A stretch of DNA of 64,000 nt from Stratiolaelaps scimitus (lineage: Eukaryota; Arthropoda; Arachnida; Mesostigmata; Laelapidae). Position 1 is the first letter of the stretch, and every line of letters begins with the position of its first letter. Below, in pieces: positions 1 through 11,216 of this stretch. The notes beneath the pieces were generated by a model that saw nothing but the letters and a program-made list of their open reading frames with translations, searched no databases and was not told the DNA's origin. Where the stretch lies: NCBI GenBank assembly GCA_019614645.1, contig JABWDB010000001.1, positions 18,455,501-18,519,500 of the forward strand, in the 5' to 3' direction. Both the position numbers and the translations under genes were made by a program.

Positions 1-3000
1 TGCATACAACTTCGAAATTGGTTTCGCCTAAAATTGGTTTGAAGGTAAACGAACCCATGACCAAATGATGATGTCCTTCCTATCCTCATCTCTCACTCTT
101 CCTCTCGCTCCCTCGTTCGATTCTATTCACGGTGTGAGGGGGGGGCAGTTGTGAGATATTGTGGTGTGCGATCTCCGTCGACCCCGATTCCGTCGACGTG
201 TCACCAGGTGACGCCTCTCGAAATGAATGCGGCAATTGAGACGAAGCTGGCAAGGATATCGCCGTTGGACGAGGCGAGCGTTTGGTGTGAGCAAACGAGC
301 AAAACAGGCCGGGCGTGACCCTGAAAAGAAAGAGGAACTCGAACGGTTCTTGTGCTAGCCATCTAGGCAGAAAGAGAGCGAGAGAAAGAGAGAGAAAGAT
401 AGGACACTCGGATAAAGGGCACAGGAGCGATCGGGGCTGAAGCTGTGTCCGGGGGGCGGGGGGAACATTGTCAACACAGTCTTCTCTTTTACGAGGCTGC
501 GCACACGGTGCAGGAACGAGGCAAGAAAACGATTAGGTGACATGCACTTTGCGTAGATGTTTGTCGATAAATAGAGAAAGTGAGAGTACTCACAGAGAGA
601 GAGAGAGAGAAAGAGAGAGCAAGGTATACGACGCAGAGGAGCTTGCGCCGTACGAGAGCTTTTATCCCTTCTAGAATGATACGGAAGATGTGATGGTGGT
701 GGTTGTGGTGATGAGGAGGATCACGGTGATGGTGGGCAGCGGGTGGCCACCGGGCCGCGACCTCCCGTCCCTCGACTTCGCTATCGGTCATTCCTCGACT
801 TCGTCTTCTACCTCTTCGCCGCTTCGAGAATTTTTTGTTCGTTCGTTTTTTGGACAACGCCAACGACGACGACAACAACAACAACAACACCGCTACTGCT
901 GCTCCTATAAAAGAATGTTCGCTCTTTGAATACCAGCTGATGACTTAATATATGATGATACGGCGTTAGTAGAATTGTATTGACGGCGGTGATGGCATTA
1001 TGGCGTTTATGATGCTGATAATGAGGACGACGACGACGACGACGCTGGTATGAGGAGTTGGTATGATATCGGTGAAGACCCATAGAGATCACTCACACGG
1101 GGATACAATATTATGAAAGGCGACAATACAGCATGACGTCAATGATGCTGCTGCTGCTGCTGCTGATGATGATGATAATAGTAATAATATTAGTAATTAT
1201 AATAAGAATGATAGTGCTGATGATGTCTGCCGGCGGCAAGGTGAAATATGATTGAAACATTTTTGACACGGCATGCTTACGAGGATTTTTGGTCAGGTCA
1301 ACTTTAGCCTATGTGTTTACCATATACACTGCTCTTACTCTCCCTCTAGCCCGCTCTTCTGGGGTCTTATGAGATTAGGTAGAACAAGGCGTTTAGCTAA
1401 ACCAGACACGCAAACAGACGAGCTGCCGAGTCGGCAGCGAAATGACAGAAATGCTACGATGAACAACGCGACATACGGCATACTCTCCGATTCCGCTGAT
1501 ATAAGCACGAATTATTGCCAATGTAGGCAGACGGCTAGCGGCAACGATATCATCACAACGTATCACGAACAAAAGCTGTAATATATTGCTTAGATTCGTT
1601 GATGTTGTGACGTCACGAGGACCATTGACGTTGATCGCTGATGAGAAACGACTCATCGAATCAAGCAGTGGAAGAGTAGTGACTCATTTAATATAGCTTT
1701 TGGCGCTTACTGCGTCTCGTTCTTTCTCTCTGTCTCTTTCTCTCGGTAAAATAGAAAGTAACGCACGAGAAACGCCTTGAGTACACTCGTCGTTAGCGTA
1801 ACGCATAGCCACTAACACGAATTATCAGTGTCATTCATTTATATAGTAGTACTATTATTATTATTATTACTGGACTATTTGCGCTAAACAAGCTGGTCGC
1901 TAGTCCGGCGCCACTATAAAGCGAACTGAGAGTAGACCAGAGATGAGTAAGCGGGAGAGAGAGAGAGCGAGAGAGAGAGAGTGTTGGTGGCGTTCTAACA
2001 AAAACAGCGGCTGCAGGCGGCGAATTGGCCGGCGCCTATTCTTTGCCCTCCTGTTATAGTCAAAGGGAGATGGGTTTCCTTCTCGAGGAGAAAGATGGGA
2101 GAGAGTGAATGAGCAGAATGTATGTCAGGCAACAACTGGAGGTAGATAGCATCAAAGCGAGAATGAGTAATCGCCCGACTGACCAGGGTCTCAGTCGGCT
2201 GTTTTCTGCTGCCCTGGCGGCCTTAGTTTCATATATAATACACTAGAGCGAGAATAGCACCATGTCGGCAGGATGTTTCGTACCGCTTCGTGTGCTTCGG
2301 AGGGCAGAGCTCTCGCTGATGGCCGAGAACGAAGTATTCGCAATCGTGTACGGGCTCGCGTACCGAGAAAAATGTGACGTCGTTCATAAAGGTGACAAGC
2401 ACACGGTCAAGAGAGAGAGAGAGAGAGAATGATGCAGACGAGCAAACATAAACAGATAAAGGATAAAAACACACACACACATACATATATACAGACACAT
2501 ATGGAAATAAAGTGAGCATGGTTAGCGACATGGTGATCGCCAATGTTTCTACTAGCTGTAGAGCAATCCAACGCACAGCGAAATTAGTTAGCGGACTCGA
2601 CGAGCCGCGGTGGATTTACACACGAGTGTCCGGGACTTGGAAGAGCGGCGGGATGAGAGAGCGAGAGAGAGAGAGACAGAGGCTCTGACCGACCAATCGA
2701 GTTGGGCAAAATCTTCGAAATTGCAAGCAAGTATGAACCACTTGACATGCTAATCAGGGTATATATATATATATATGGAATCTGAGTCTATATCGGAATA
2801 AAAATAATAACTGCTGGCAAGTAATAACCTTCTGAGCAAGACGCTGAGATTCACTGGCGTGCACTAGCTGTCAGAGTGCATCAATCGAAAGCATAACGAG
2901 AGAATAGTAAATATCACATCGTTCTCCCGCTTAAGGTATTACGCTGGTTGCGTGGAACGCCACCAACCTCTCGAACTAGGAAAATGTCAGCAGAGCATGA

Positions 3001-3300
3001 TTAAAAAGGCTCGAATAGGAATAATGCCAAGAACGATAGCGTTATAAGTCGTAACATGAACACTATGGGAGACTTCGTCGTGACAGACAGAAAGCGCTCA
3101 AGACGCCAGGTCTAACGTAATAACTCGCGGAAAGGTCTCCGAACGCCGAAGATGACATCACTGGGACGAAAACTGACATCATCATCAACAACAGCAACAA
3201 CAACAACAGCAGCAGCAGAACAACAACAACAGCAACAGCAAATAGAATAATCTAGTAAGAACAACAGCGAGAAACAAAAGCAAACCACTCGTGGCGAGGT
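1..3300. other. repeat-rich noncoding stretch
   Basis: Microsatellites dominate: (GA)n near 590-620, 1950-1982, 2409-2428 and 2652-2690; (GAC)n at about 1024-1044; (CTG)n/(ATG)n at 1147-1186; (TTA)n near 1853-1870; (CA)n at 2469-2482; (TA)n at 2761-2776; CAA/CAG runs at 3190-3240. The longest frames here are artefacts of these repeats. A 102-codon plus-strand frame ending at 1581 has mixed composition but no ATG or splice support. Confidence 0.6.
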
Positions 3301-3906
3301 AGGATTTTGTTAAGACGATACGAATATTTATTACTATAACAATGATTATACAATATAATGATACTACTATTAGTTATAAGCGACGATGTACCGATAACTA
3401 ACAAATTCACTCAGAAGGTCAGAACGAACGAACGAATATGAGTAAAAGCGAAGAGAGAGAGAGCGAGAGAGAAAGAAATAAATAAAGAAAAGATAATAAA
3501 ATATAAGGTATTTATTGCTCAGAATTTGCGTTGTTGTTCTTTGGTTTTGTTTTATATAGCTTTAATAAATACTATTTATAATGTAGTCTACATATAAACG
3601 GTTGTCATGTGGCAAATTGTAAACCCCCAATGTAATCATATGTAGTGGGATTGCTACATATGATTATATTGGGGTTTACAATATATAGTGCAGCTGATTC
3701 AGTTCCAGAGGAGGATGATTATATATTGTCGATCGTTTATTTCGGGAATAGGAATGAAAGGCATTGGCGGCCTTTGGAGTTTCGCTGGTTCGGGGCAGGA
3801 ATTAGATACAAATGACTGCATGGAAAGCTTACTCCAAAACAAATGACCATTCGGGACCAGAGATTTGCAATCTCCTAGAAATCGAGTGATGCAAATAGAG
3901 GATCGC

Positions 3907-3940
<34 letters not shown>

Positions 3941-4151
3941 GATTTCCCTCGGCAAACGCGGCACCGTTCACTAGAATCTGCAGCGTCATTGCTTCTTTTG
4001 TGCCAGCGGCAGTTCCTAGTAGTGTTTCGTCATGCATTTACAGCACAAACATTTTGCCGATACACGCCATTCGGCGGGGGAGGAGGGCCATGTTTTTAAC
4101 TCTTAATTGATAAGATAGCATGAAGGCAGCAGTCTGGTCTGTAATGCTCAG
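3301..4151. other. AT-rich noncoding stretch with a hairpin
   Basis: Apart from the hairpin at 3616-3682 and a CTCG/CT run at 3905-3942, no gene signal is seen. Confidence 0.5.
3616..3682. repeat. long near-perfect hairpin (about 30-bp arms, 8-base loop)
   Basis: The left arm (3616-3645) begins ATTGTAAACCCCCAATG; the right arm (3654-3682) is its reverse complement with one base deleted and one substitution. The loop is TGGGATTG. No terminal target duplication is obvious. It could be a small fold-back element or a structured RNA precursor; the very high pairing favours a recent fold-back. Confidence 0.7.
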
Positions 4152-4351
4152 TGAGACACGAAGAAGACACCGCGATAGTTCAAACTGTAACAGGTACGCC
4201 TGTCGAGACTAATTGCCCCTTCGAGTATTTTGCTCCCCGTACGCGGTGGTCCGACGAGACGAAGGCGCCGAAGCCGGCATTTGAGCAGCCAGTCAGTAGA
4301 ATAAAGGCATGTCTACGCGATAATGACTATCTCGATTTCAGCGTTACATAG
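4152..4351 (+). CDS. candidate terminal exon, unknown product
   Basis: A plausible acceptor (CTGGTCTGTAATGCTCAG, ending at 4151) opens a 66-codon frame that ends in TAG at 4349-4351. The peptide is hydrophilic with mixed residues (RHEEDTAIVQTVTG.., ..NCPFEYFAPRTRWSDE..) and lacks low-complexity runs. An internal CAG|GTACGC donor at 4194 offers a shorter exon. No linked exon or family match is recognised, so this may be chance. Confidence 0.2.
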
Positions 4352-4429
4352 AGGACTAACCCGCTGTCCGGAACTCACTTATTATCTCTAGATACCTCGT
4401 TATGGAAATTTGTCCCGATCGGCCTGTCT

Positions 4430-4475
<46 letters not shown>

Positions 4476-5689
4476 ATATATTGTCATCCTCGTCAGCAGA
4501 TAATCGTCTATAATCTTCTATTATTCTTGCCAAGAAATTTCTAACCAGTCATGAGGATGGAGTGGGTTTTTCATGACGGCATGTGCAATAATCAACGCAT
4601 TGCCTTTCGGTATACGTTTGAGGAATACGCTGGTTCGACACGACGGCCGGACCAAGAATGACAGCCTAAATACGGTGCTATGCTTCGAACATCTAACAAT
4701 ATGTTTACTGCATTAAAAACAACGAAACCTGCACGATTCTTCAGACACGTAGATTGGGATGAGTGCGAAACTTAACTTACGGTGGGCCGCAAAAGTTAGG
4801 TCTACCCTCAAGAAGAAAAATGGGTTTATAGCTGATCTATAGTAGATGCGTCCTTAACTGTAGGCCTACTTTTTCGTAATTACATTTCGCCTACAGCAAG
4901 TCCCATCTTGCCCTTCGCCCATATATATATATATATATAAATGAAGACATTGCTATTTGTTTTCTTTTTATCTTACTCTGTTTATTACTCTATTATAAAT
5001 ATATTTATATTCATTATCTTCTGCTTCAATGGATTCTCATACATAGCACAGCTATATGTGAGCTTATATACAGTGTAGATACAGTCAACATTCTCATTCA
5101 ATCGTTTTAGCTGCTACAAATTATCAACGCTGTCAATTCATCTATTTGATATTTGGTTAATGTTCATCCGGCATATTCCATGGATGATAATGCGAAATGA
5201 ACCCGCACAGATCTACGACTACAGCTGATCATGCTCAAATCAACTAACATTTTCAGTATCCTGTCGGTGTCAACTGACACATTGTACAGACATGCTATAA
5301 TCTTATCGTCCGCCGAGGCAGGTGTACCCGAACGGCGTACAACAACGAAATTTTTCCTAGTCTAGCATTGACAGCGTCGTGGACGCCGCCGACACTAGTA
5401 TATTATAGCTAGCAAAGAACAGGCATTCAGATATAACTAATTAAAATAAATAAATTCGTCGTACATTGATAACAGGGATATCTCAAGTTTCTTCCCTGTT
5501 GAGCCAGCAACAAGAAAGCTACAAACATTGTCGCCTACAACCTCCGTTCTCATTGGTGTGTTCGTATCGATCGCGTCTGGCACGAACAGCCTAACGCTTA
5601 TATACAGTACGTGCACACAGCGCCAACGAACACACATTCGTTGACGCCGACGCACAGTCATCGTGCGCGTGAATGAGGTAATAGGTACG
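4352..5689. other. AT-rich noncoding stretch
   Basis: It holds (AT)n at 4433-4475 and 4921-4939. TTTATT at 4981-4986 is a possible minus-strand poly(A) signal for the BTB gene. Nothing else is recognised. Confidence 0.4.
4433..4475. repeat. (AT)n microsatellite
   Basis: A TA run interrupted by one G. Confidence 0.95.
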
Positions 5690-6091
5690 CACAGCATCGG
5701 TTTACAATAACAACAACAACAATGACAAGTTGGCTACACCCTGCTGTTGTTCTGTTAGCGGTGTCGATTCGTCTGGGTGAGGGGCGTTGCCATCTCGGAG
5801 ATCATCGGAGATCGGTAAGCTGTTCGCACGCGGCTGATCCGAGAAACTTCCTGTTATTTCATCATTCATGTTGCGCAGGTACGCGCCACGACACAGGGCT
5901 CGAACCTGTGGCTTCCGGCTTTTCACAGAGACTTAGCCGCCCGAGGCCCAGGCGACAACTTGGGGGCAAAACATCTCTCTCTCGCTCTCAATCTCGTTGC
6001 CTGTCCAACCTCGCGTTTGTGCGTTGTTTCTTGCTAACGAAGTTTCTGTTCCAACGCGAATGCAAATACTACAGTTGGCTCGACTAGTAGA
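5690..6091 (-). other. 3' flank of the BTB gene
   Basis: No AATAAA on the gene's strand lies within the first kilobase after the stop. The nearest match on the minus strand is TTTATT read on the plus strand at 4981-4986, about 1.1 kb beyond the stop, so the 3' UTR may be long or may use a variant signal. A tRNA-like SINE head sits inside this stretch in the sense orientation. Confidence 0.3.
5888..5952 (-). mobile_element. tRNA-derived SINE head (A and B boxes), tail not found
   Basis: On the minus strand a box-A-like GGCGGCTAAG is followed about 30 bases later by the box B sequence GGTTCGAGCCC. The T-arm is intact: ACAGG (5909-5905), a 7-base loop TTCGAGC, then CCTGT (5897-5893). The head closely matches the one at 48.0 kb (shared GGCTAAGTCTCT and CCACAGGTTCGAG). 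The AATAAACC tail seen in other copies is absent. It could instead be a tRNA pseudogene. It is in sense orientation about 140 bases past the BTB stop codon. Confidence 0.6.
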
Positions 6092-7534
6092 TCAAGATTT
6101 TGGGCAGATCGGTGCCTCCGAACAGTCTAATTCAAACCCGTCGAGCTGGACAAGCATCTCCCATTTGTCTTCAGAATAGCGTAGAAGCGAGTGTCGGGAG
6201 GACCAGGTGTCTTTGACTAGAATCACGATGCCTTGCTTATCACAGAACGTATGCAGAACACGCTTGACCTGGGTTTCCTTCGGCAGAAAGATCAGCCGCT
6301 TCGGCCATCGAGGCACACAGTGGTCTTTCGTGATGTGCACCTCCTCGATGTGCCCACTCCATATCTGATAGAGGATCGGTGTGCCGGGTATGTGAACTAT
6401 GTCGAGTGCCTGTGCCACTCGATTCGGATCCTCGAGAGTTAGGTTCATCCCGGCGGTATCGTACGTCAACGTTTTACGACCATATCTCGAGCCGTATATA
6501 ACGAGGCGATCGTATGGATCGGCCGATATGTTGTAAGTTTTGTCAATACCTTCGGGCACACATTTGCCTGTTGAGGCCATCAGCGGCTGTCCTGCATCCA
6601 CTCGTAGGCTTCGTATGGTGTTCTTGCAGTCGACGGCGTACATCTGATTGCGGGACACGCTCTTGACGTCGCCCTGCGCCATGCTGCCACCGTACCAGTG
6701 CCGGTTGAGACGAAGACGTCCATCATTCCGTTTGTACACAGATAAGAAGAGTCCAGCCTGCAAACTCAGCGGCACAACAAGTGTACAGCCTGGCTTCTCC
6801 CTCTCCGACATCAGTTCGTTCCATTTGATTTCATTGAGAACGGAGTCGTCGTACGAGTAGATGCAATCCCGCAGAAGCATGTATCTCGTGCGGCAAACAA
6901 TCGTTTGCCATGCGTGTGCAGGCTTCTTGCCGTCCTTGGCAAGTATCTTAAAATTGTAATAGTCTTTCGGGCCGTACTTCTCGCCAATTCTCGTCATCAG
7001 CGAAGCGAACCACGGTAGCCTTCCTTGCTGGTCGTATTCGAGCCAACTAACCAGGGCCCGGAACACCGTGGAAACATGGCGGGCGTTTGAGATCGGCAGA
7101 TGTTCGACGATCTCGTCTAGCGCTTCGACATCGAGCTCCCTAAATCGGCCACTATTGACAACACCCTCAAGGTTGTTGAGAAGATGCCTCTCAGCCGTCT
7201 CGTACAGCGCGTTCAGCTGGAACTTCCGCGCCGCCAGATAGACGTCGAGTGAGATCTTCGTGCTGATTGAAATTTCGCCTGAATAGCAATATTTCACCAA
7301 TTGCGTCATAACATCAGAGCCAAACTGCACGTAGATATCGACATACTCTTGTGCGAACTTCTTCCGAAAGTAGACCGATACCGCAGCGAGAAGTACCCGA
7401 TGTACGCAGAGGATGCGGCCGTCGGCGCACCTGATGCGAGCATCGCACCAGGCGCCCTGCTGCTGCATTTCGCGCACCGAGTTGAGGACATTCAATCCGA
7501 ACGCCTCCTCGTAGTGACTAACCGATGCTGTCAT
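6092..7534 (-). CDS. BTB-BACK domain protein (KLHL-like), intronless
   Basis: A 480-residue protein with no intron. The ATG at 7534-7532 is the first in frame after an in-frame TGA at 7621-7619 and has A at -3, so this start is preferred over a GTG 13 codons upstream. A BTB/POZ fold spans roughly residues 27-120: the WCDARI start, then a VHRVLLAAVSVYFRKKF helix close to the family's HRVVLAACSPYFRAMF, then VKYCYSGEI. A BACK-like helical region follows (about 122-225, including VFRALVSWLEYD). Residues 250-480 are beta-rich, with scattered W, Y and G, but lack clear Kelch double-glycine repeats, so the propeller is degenerate or absent. Known relatives are substrate adaptors of Cullin-3 ubiquitin ligases acting in the cytosol or nucleus; that role is inferred here, and no substrate can be named. 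An intronless frame could mean a retrogene origin. Codon use looks coherent throughout and no frameshift is seen. Confidence 0.93.
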   Translation of the reverse strand: MTASVSHYEEAFGLNVLNSVREMQQQGAWCDARIRCADGRILCVHRVLLAAVSVYFRKKFAQEYVDIYVQFGSDVMTQLVKYCYSGEISISTKISLDVYLAARKFQLNALYETAERHLLNNLEGVVNSGRFRELDVEALDEIVEHLPISNARHVSTVFRALVSWLEYDQQGRLPWFASLMTRIGEKYGPKDYYNFKILAKDGKKPAHAWQTIVCRTRYMLLRDCIYSYDDSVLNEIKWNELMSEREKPGCTLVVPLSLQAGLFLSVYKRNDGRLRLNRHWYGGSMAQGDVKSVSRNQMYAVDCKNTIRSLRVDAGQPLMASTGKCVPEGIDKTYNISADPYDRLVIYGSRYGRKTLTYDTAGMNLTLEDPNRVAQALDIVHIPGTPILYQIWSGHIEEVHITKDHCVPRWPKRLIFLPKETQVKRVLHTFCDKQGIVILVKDTWSSRHSLLRYSEDKWEMLVQLDGFELDCSEAPICPKS

Positions 7535-8847
7535 CCTAAATGCGATTTCCTCCGCTCGCCCAGAAGAGATCACGGTAGATTCGTCCCGTTGTGTCGATCG
7601 AGCCGCTGGTGGATAATGTCAGCACACAATGTCACTTCGCTGCGATCGCATGTCCCTCAAGGAAGCAGCAGTCTCGATCGACGTCGTAATCCTTAGCATG
7701 TCAAGTTTGTTCAGTAGTTCGAGCTCCAGCACACAGCTGACGGTGAACGCACAAAGTTGAAGAAGCGAACGCGACGATCGGCCGCGGGATAACTATTATT
7801 ACTAGCCAAAATCAGTTCGCAATCAGGGAGTTATCGATGGTGGCCTTTAGCAGCGTTTGACTGTGGACGAGGCGCACGCTGCTCCACGCCGCGTTCGATT
7901 TATCGCTGAGCGCTTCTTGACTCCGGACACGGGCCAACCGGAGTAGCAACTGGTTGTGATTCGAGATCGCCGACTGGTTAATAGTCGCTGGCGTGTTGTC
8001 GTATCACAGATGAAAGAAGTATGTCGATGAGAGGGGCCAGCCAGGAGGAGATGACAGCAAGCGACTAGCAGGTGAGTGAGTTAGTGAGCAAACGAGCGCT
8101 CTTAGGGAGGGATGTGGTAAGGAGGAGACCAAGTTGTTTTTCCGGCAAGGCGACCAGCAGCGGCAGCACGCACTGACTGACTGACTCGTTGGCTGCTGGG
8201 CCTGCCCGTTGTTGATCGGTTTGTTTGTCTATTTGCCTGTGTTTCTGTTGGCCGGTCGATCGGTCGACTGCCCAGGCGTTCGTCGCTGAAGCCGCCACGC
8301 ACCCCGTACGCACCCTGCTACTGCTTGCACAGTGTTGGTTTTTCCCAGGCGCAACCGCAACGCTGCCGCTACCGAAAGCCAAACGGGGCACCAAATAGTG
8401 AACGGCGCGGGAGCAACAACGAAATGAGTTAGCCAATAACTAAGCAGTGTGTGTGTGTGTGTGTGTACGCTCTTGCTGTTGTTGTTGCTGACGCCGCCGC
8501 CGCTACTACTGGTAAAACTACTACGCCGCCGCCGCCGCCGGCCGTCGTCATCATGAACAACAACAATAACAACAACAGCGACTCCTGTTGATACTCATAG
8601 TACCACAGACACCGCAGTCAGTAGAGAGCGAGAGAGAGAGAGAGAGTGACAAAGAGAATGAACGAGCAAGTCGCACTTGCTGATCGGCTCGGTCCCTCGG
8701 CTGCTTAGGGCGGCTTCGCGCGCACTCTGTCCGGACGCACCTCATATAGTGCGCCTTTGCCAGCACGGTCACCAACGGCGGCGTCAGCCGATACAGCAAC
8801 ATCAGTGGCGGCAGTATCATGCTGCGCGCTGGCGCTGACAACTGATG

Positions 8848-8853
8848 GTAAGT
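8848..8853 (+). other. candidate splice donor directly after an ATG
   Basis: The sequence reads CTGATG|GTAAGTGG, a perfect GTAAGT donor placed exactly after an ATG triplet (8845-8847). A second plus-strand donor match, GCAG|GTGAGT, begins at 8072. If used, either would end a first exon of a plus-strand transcript that leaves the block upstream of the BTB gene. No linked downstream exon could be identified, so these may be chance matches. Confidence 0.2.
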
Positions 8854-8880
8854 GGCAGCCAGTTGTCAGGCAGCGTTCGT

Positions 8881-8919
8881 CGGTGGCGGCGGCGGTGGCG
8901 GCGGCGGCGGCCGCGGCGA
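8881..8919. repeat. (GGC)n run
   Basis: A GGC run with a few GGT and CGC variants inside the GC-rich BTB 5' flank. Confidence 0.9.
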
Positions 8920-9200
8920 CAACAACAACAAGCGGACGCGCGCTTTCTCTCCCTTTACCTCTCTCTCTCTCTCTCATTCCCTTCCTCACGGCGGTGTGTG
9001 CGTCGTCGTTCCCAGCCCAGCAGCTACAGGTCCCACCTTTATAGCTACCTACAGCATCGACTCGTGCTGGCAGTTGTGATGGTAGCGGTGGCAGCAATAG
9101 TCTATGTAGTACATGCGTCCGATGGCGTAAACAGCTGTCACACAATTGACGCATGAACGAAATGATATCGACGGAATCGGCGAGGGTAGAAGGTGAGCGA

Positions 9201-10870
9201 ACAATGCGGTGAGCTCGTCATGCGGCCTGAATGAATCGGTATATGTGTATAGTTCAACATGAAATTTGTATTGTAGCATACATATGTAGTAGGCGGCATG
9301 CTGCTCCGAAGAAAGGGAGCCATGGTGGCCGTCCCCGCCAGGATCACCCATTGCCACTAACCTACGCTTTGACAGCGTAACTGCAGACGAGCAGCGGTAA
9401 GGAAGGTCGTCGTATTGTATCGTTTCAACGACGACGTAGGCGTTAACTCGCAAATCGCGAATAACGCATCTTTCTCTCTCTCTCTCTCCCTTTCTTGATC
9501 TCTGGGCCTATCGCTGCTGAATCCTTCACGAAACATCATCGGCCTGTTAGAATTCACGCAGGCAATGTGCGTATGCATGCATGTAAGTTTGCCAATGGGC
9601 GTATGCTGTCGCATGCAGCAGCGGGTGCAAATTGGACAGTGTTTGTTTCAGTCGTCGAACCGCAGCTGACAGCGACCTCTCTTTAGCGAAAAATCCCGTG
9701 GTAGACGTGGCTCTCATATAATGTCGATAATACTATAACAATCGCGACTTAGCAGACTTACACCAAAGTTCCAAGTGATGTGGTTTTGCCTGAACATTTG
9801 TTACTAATGCTTCCTTGGGAGATTGTCGGTCCTAACTGACTGATATACAGGGTAACAGACAATACTTCCTTTCTCCACGGTGAATCATGAGACAACGAGG
9901 CACCTATGAACACCCACAGCTATTTGGTACAACACTACAAACAACCACTAGCGGTCGGGACCTTGTCTCCCGCAACCTATTTCTGTTCGGACGATCTACA
10001 TATATCGCAAACTATATTCGAGGTAGCGAACGAGAAGGTCAGATTCCACCATTTTTGATATATCACCAAATAATCGAATTTTATTCGCATGCGTCTAATT
10101 TTCAATGGTATTATGACCAATTAAAATAAGAACGCACCTTATAAGAACTCTAAATTACATCCACTTAAGTTTAAATGTTGTTCAAAAAAAGTAGGGACCG
10201 GCTGAAAACACGAAAGGCGATTACTGCTATTTGTTTCGTTCGACAATTGTTCCTTTAAAACTTTTCTACTCTTGATAAACGTTCAACCAGTTGTATTTCT
10301 ATTGTTCAAAATTGCCAGTCGTGCCATCGCTTGATACGAACTGCCAGAACATCAGGGGAAAATTTTCCCCCAAAATGGCTACTTAACGCGCTTAACTCGG
10401 ATATCACACTGCATGTGCTCTGTGTCTGAAGCGTACTCGGGTCAAACATCAATATATTTCTTGATTATACGGACAAATTGCTGTGTGATAATCAAATTGC
10501 TAAAGGGAGTAGTTGGACCGATAACCGCCTCGAGGGGCACTCAAATTGCGGGGCTCACCGCACCAACAGAGAATCGGAATATGGCCTTGAACACTCACTC
10601 TTAAAACTTCCGTCTTCAGAGAAGCTTTCTGCATCATTTTACTTAATACCTGATCGAAAATAGCTAGTTCTTCCATCTCAAGGTACTGGCTATTTGACGA
10701 ATTACTGTTTAGCGTCTCGCTGGGTGGCAACATGGAGGCCTATATTTGACGGAATAATGAAATCAATACAAATCGATAGATGGTCATTAAATGTAACGTT
10801 GTGGTGACGAAAGCACTGGTCAAGGGGGACCCGATCCAGGGGACAGGGTCGGACGCGCATAAACAATAGA
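9201..10870. other. noncoding stretch
   Basis: (CT)n at about 9471-9488 is followed by AT-rich sequence. An 80-codon plus-strand frame (9887-10129) starts with ATG but has no splice or domain support. No gene is called. Confidence 0.4.
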
Positions 10871-11140
10871 AAAAAGTGTGGCCTGCCATCGCGCAGAGTC
10901 GGAAGCCGCCCTTCTCAGCTCTGCAGAAGTGATTGGATTGCCCGGTCATGGCCTGCGCGTTGTAAAGCTGTCAAATGGTCAAACAAACGATACCGCCAAA
11001 CCTATATCGATGCTGCTAAACTTTATCGCATTCGAATCTGCCGGCCGAACTCACTCTTGGGTACACGCGAGCACACGAAGGAATAATTCTCGTCCGCCAA
11101 CTCCTCGGGCAAGTTTCGGACTTGGGAAGCCGAGGAGGAG

Positions 11141-11173
11141 TATATATACGTGAAATCGAGGAGAACCGTCAGT
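11141..11173 (+). promoter_or_regulatory. candidate TATA plus initiator core promoter
   Basis: TATATATA at 11141-11148 is followed by TCAGT (11169-11173), the arthropod-type initiator. The A at 11171 lies 30 bases after the first T of the TATA box, the expected spacing. Forty-three bases downstream the sequence reads ATG|GTAAGC (ATG 11214-11216), a good donor, so a short first exon 11171-11216 is possible. An acceptor-like TTTATTGCAG ends at 11403. No convincing coding exon follows, and TA runs are common in this window. Confidence 0.25.
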
Positions 11174-11216
11174 GGAGCCGGCTGGGCGAGGGTGTGGAGG
11201 CAAGGCTATATATATG

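Larger units (their letters stand above)
7535..9200 (-). promoter_or_regulatory. GC-rich 5' flank/UTR of the BTB gene, possibly divergent promoter
   Basis: The block immediately upstream of the BTB start is GC-rich and repeat-rich: (GT)n at 8447-8466, GCC-type runs near 8520-8541, (GA)n at 8627-8647, (GGC)n at 8881-8919 and (CT)n near 8960-8976. All three frames are open for stretches because of these repeats, which gives spurious histidine-, alanine- or glycine-rich frames on both strands. No TATA/Inr pair stands out for the BTB gene. Two strong plus-strand donor matches (8072 and 8848) hint that a second transcript may start here in the opposite direction. The promoter role is inferred from position and composition only. 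Confidence 0.35.

Noticed and set aside
489..890. 133-codon minus-strand frame rich in His and Ser/Leu
   Set aside because: It is a translation of GGTG/GA microsatellites and lacks a normal ATG context or domain.
11141..11173. Confident promoter call
   Set aside because: The spacing is right, but TA runs are so common here that chance is likely; kept only as a low-confidence feature.
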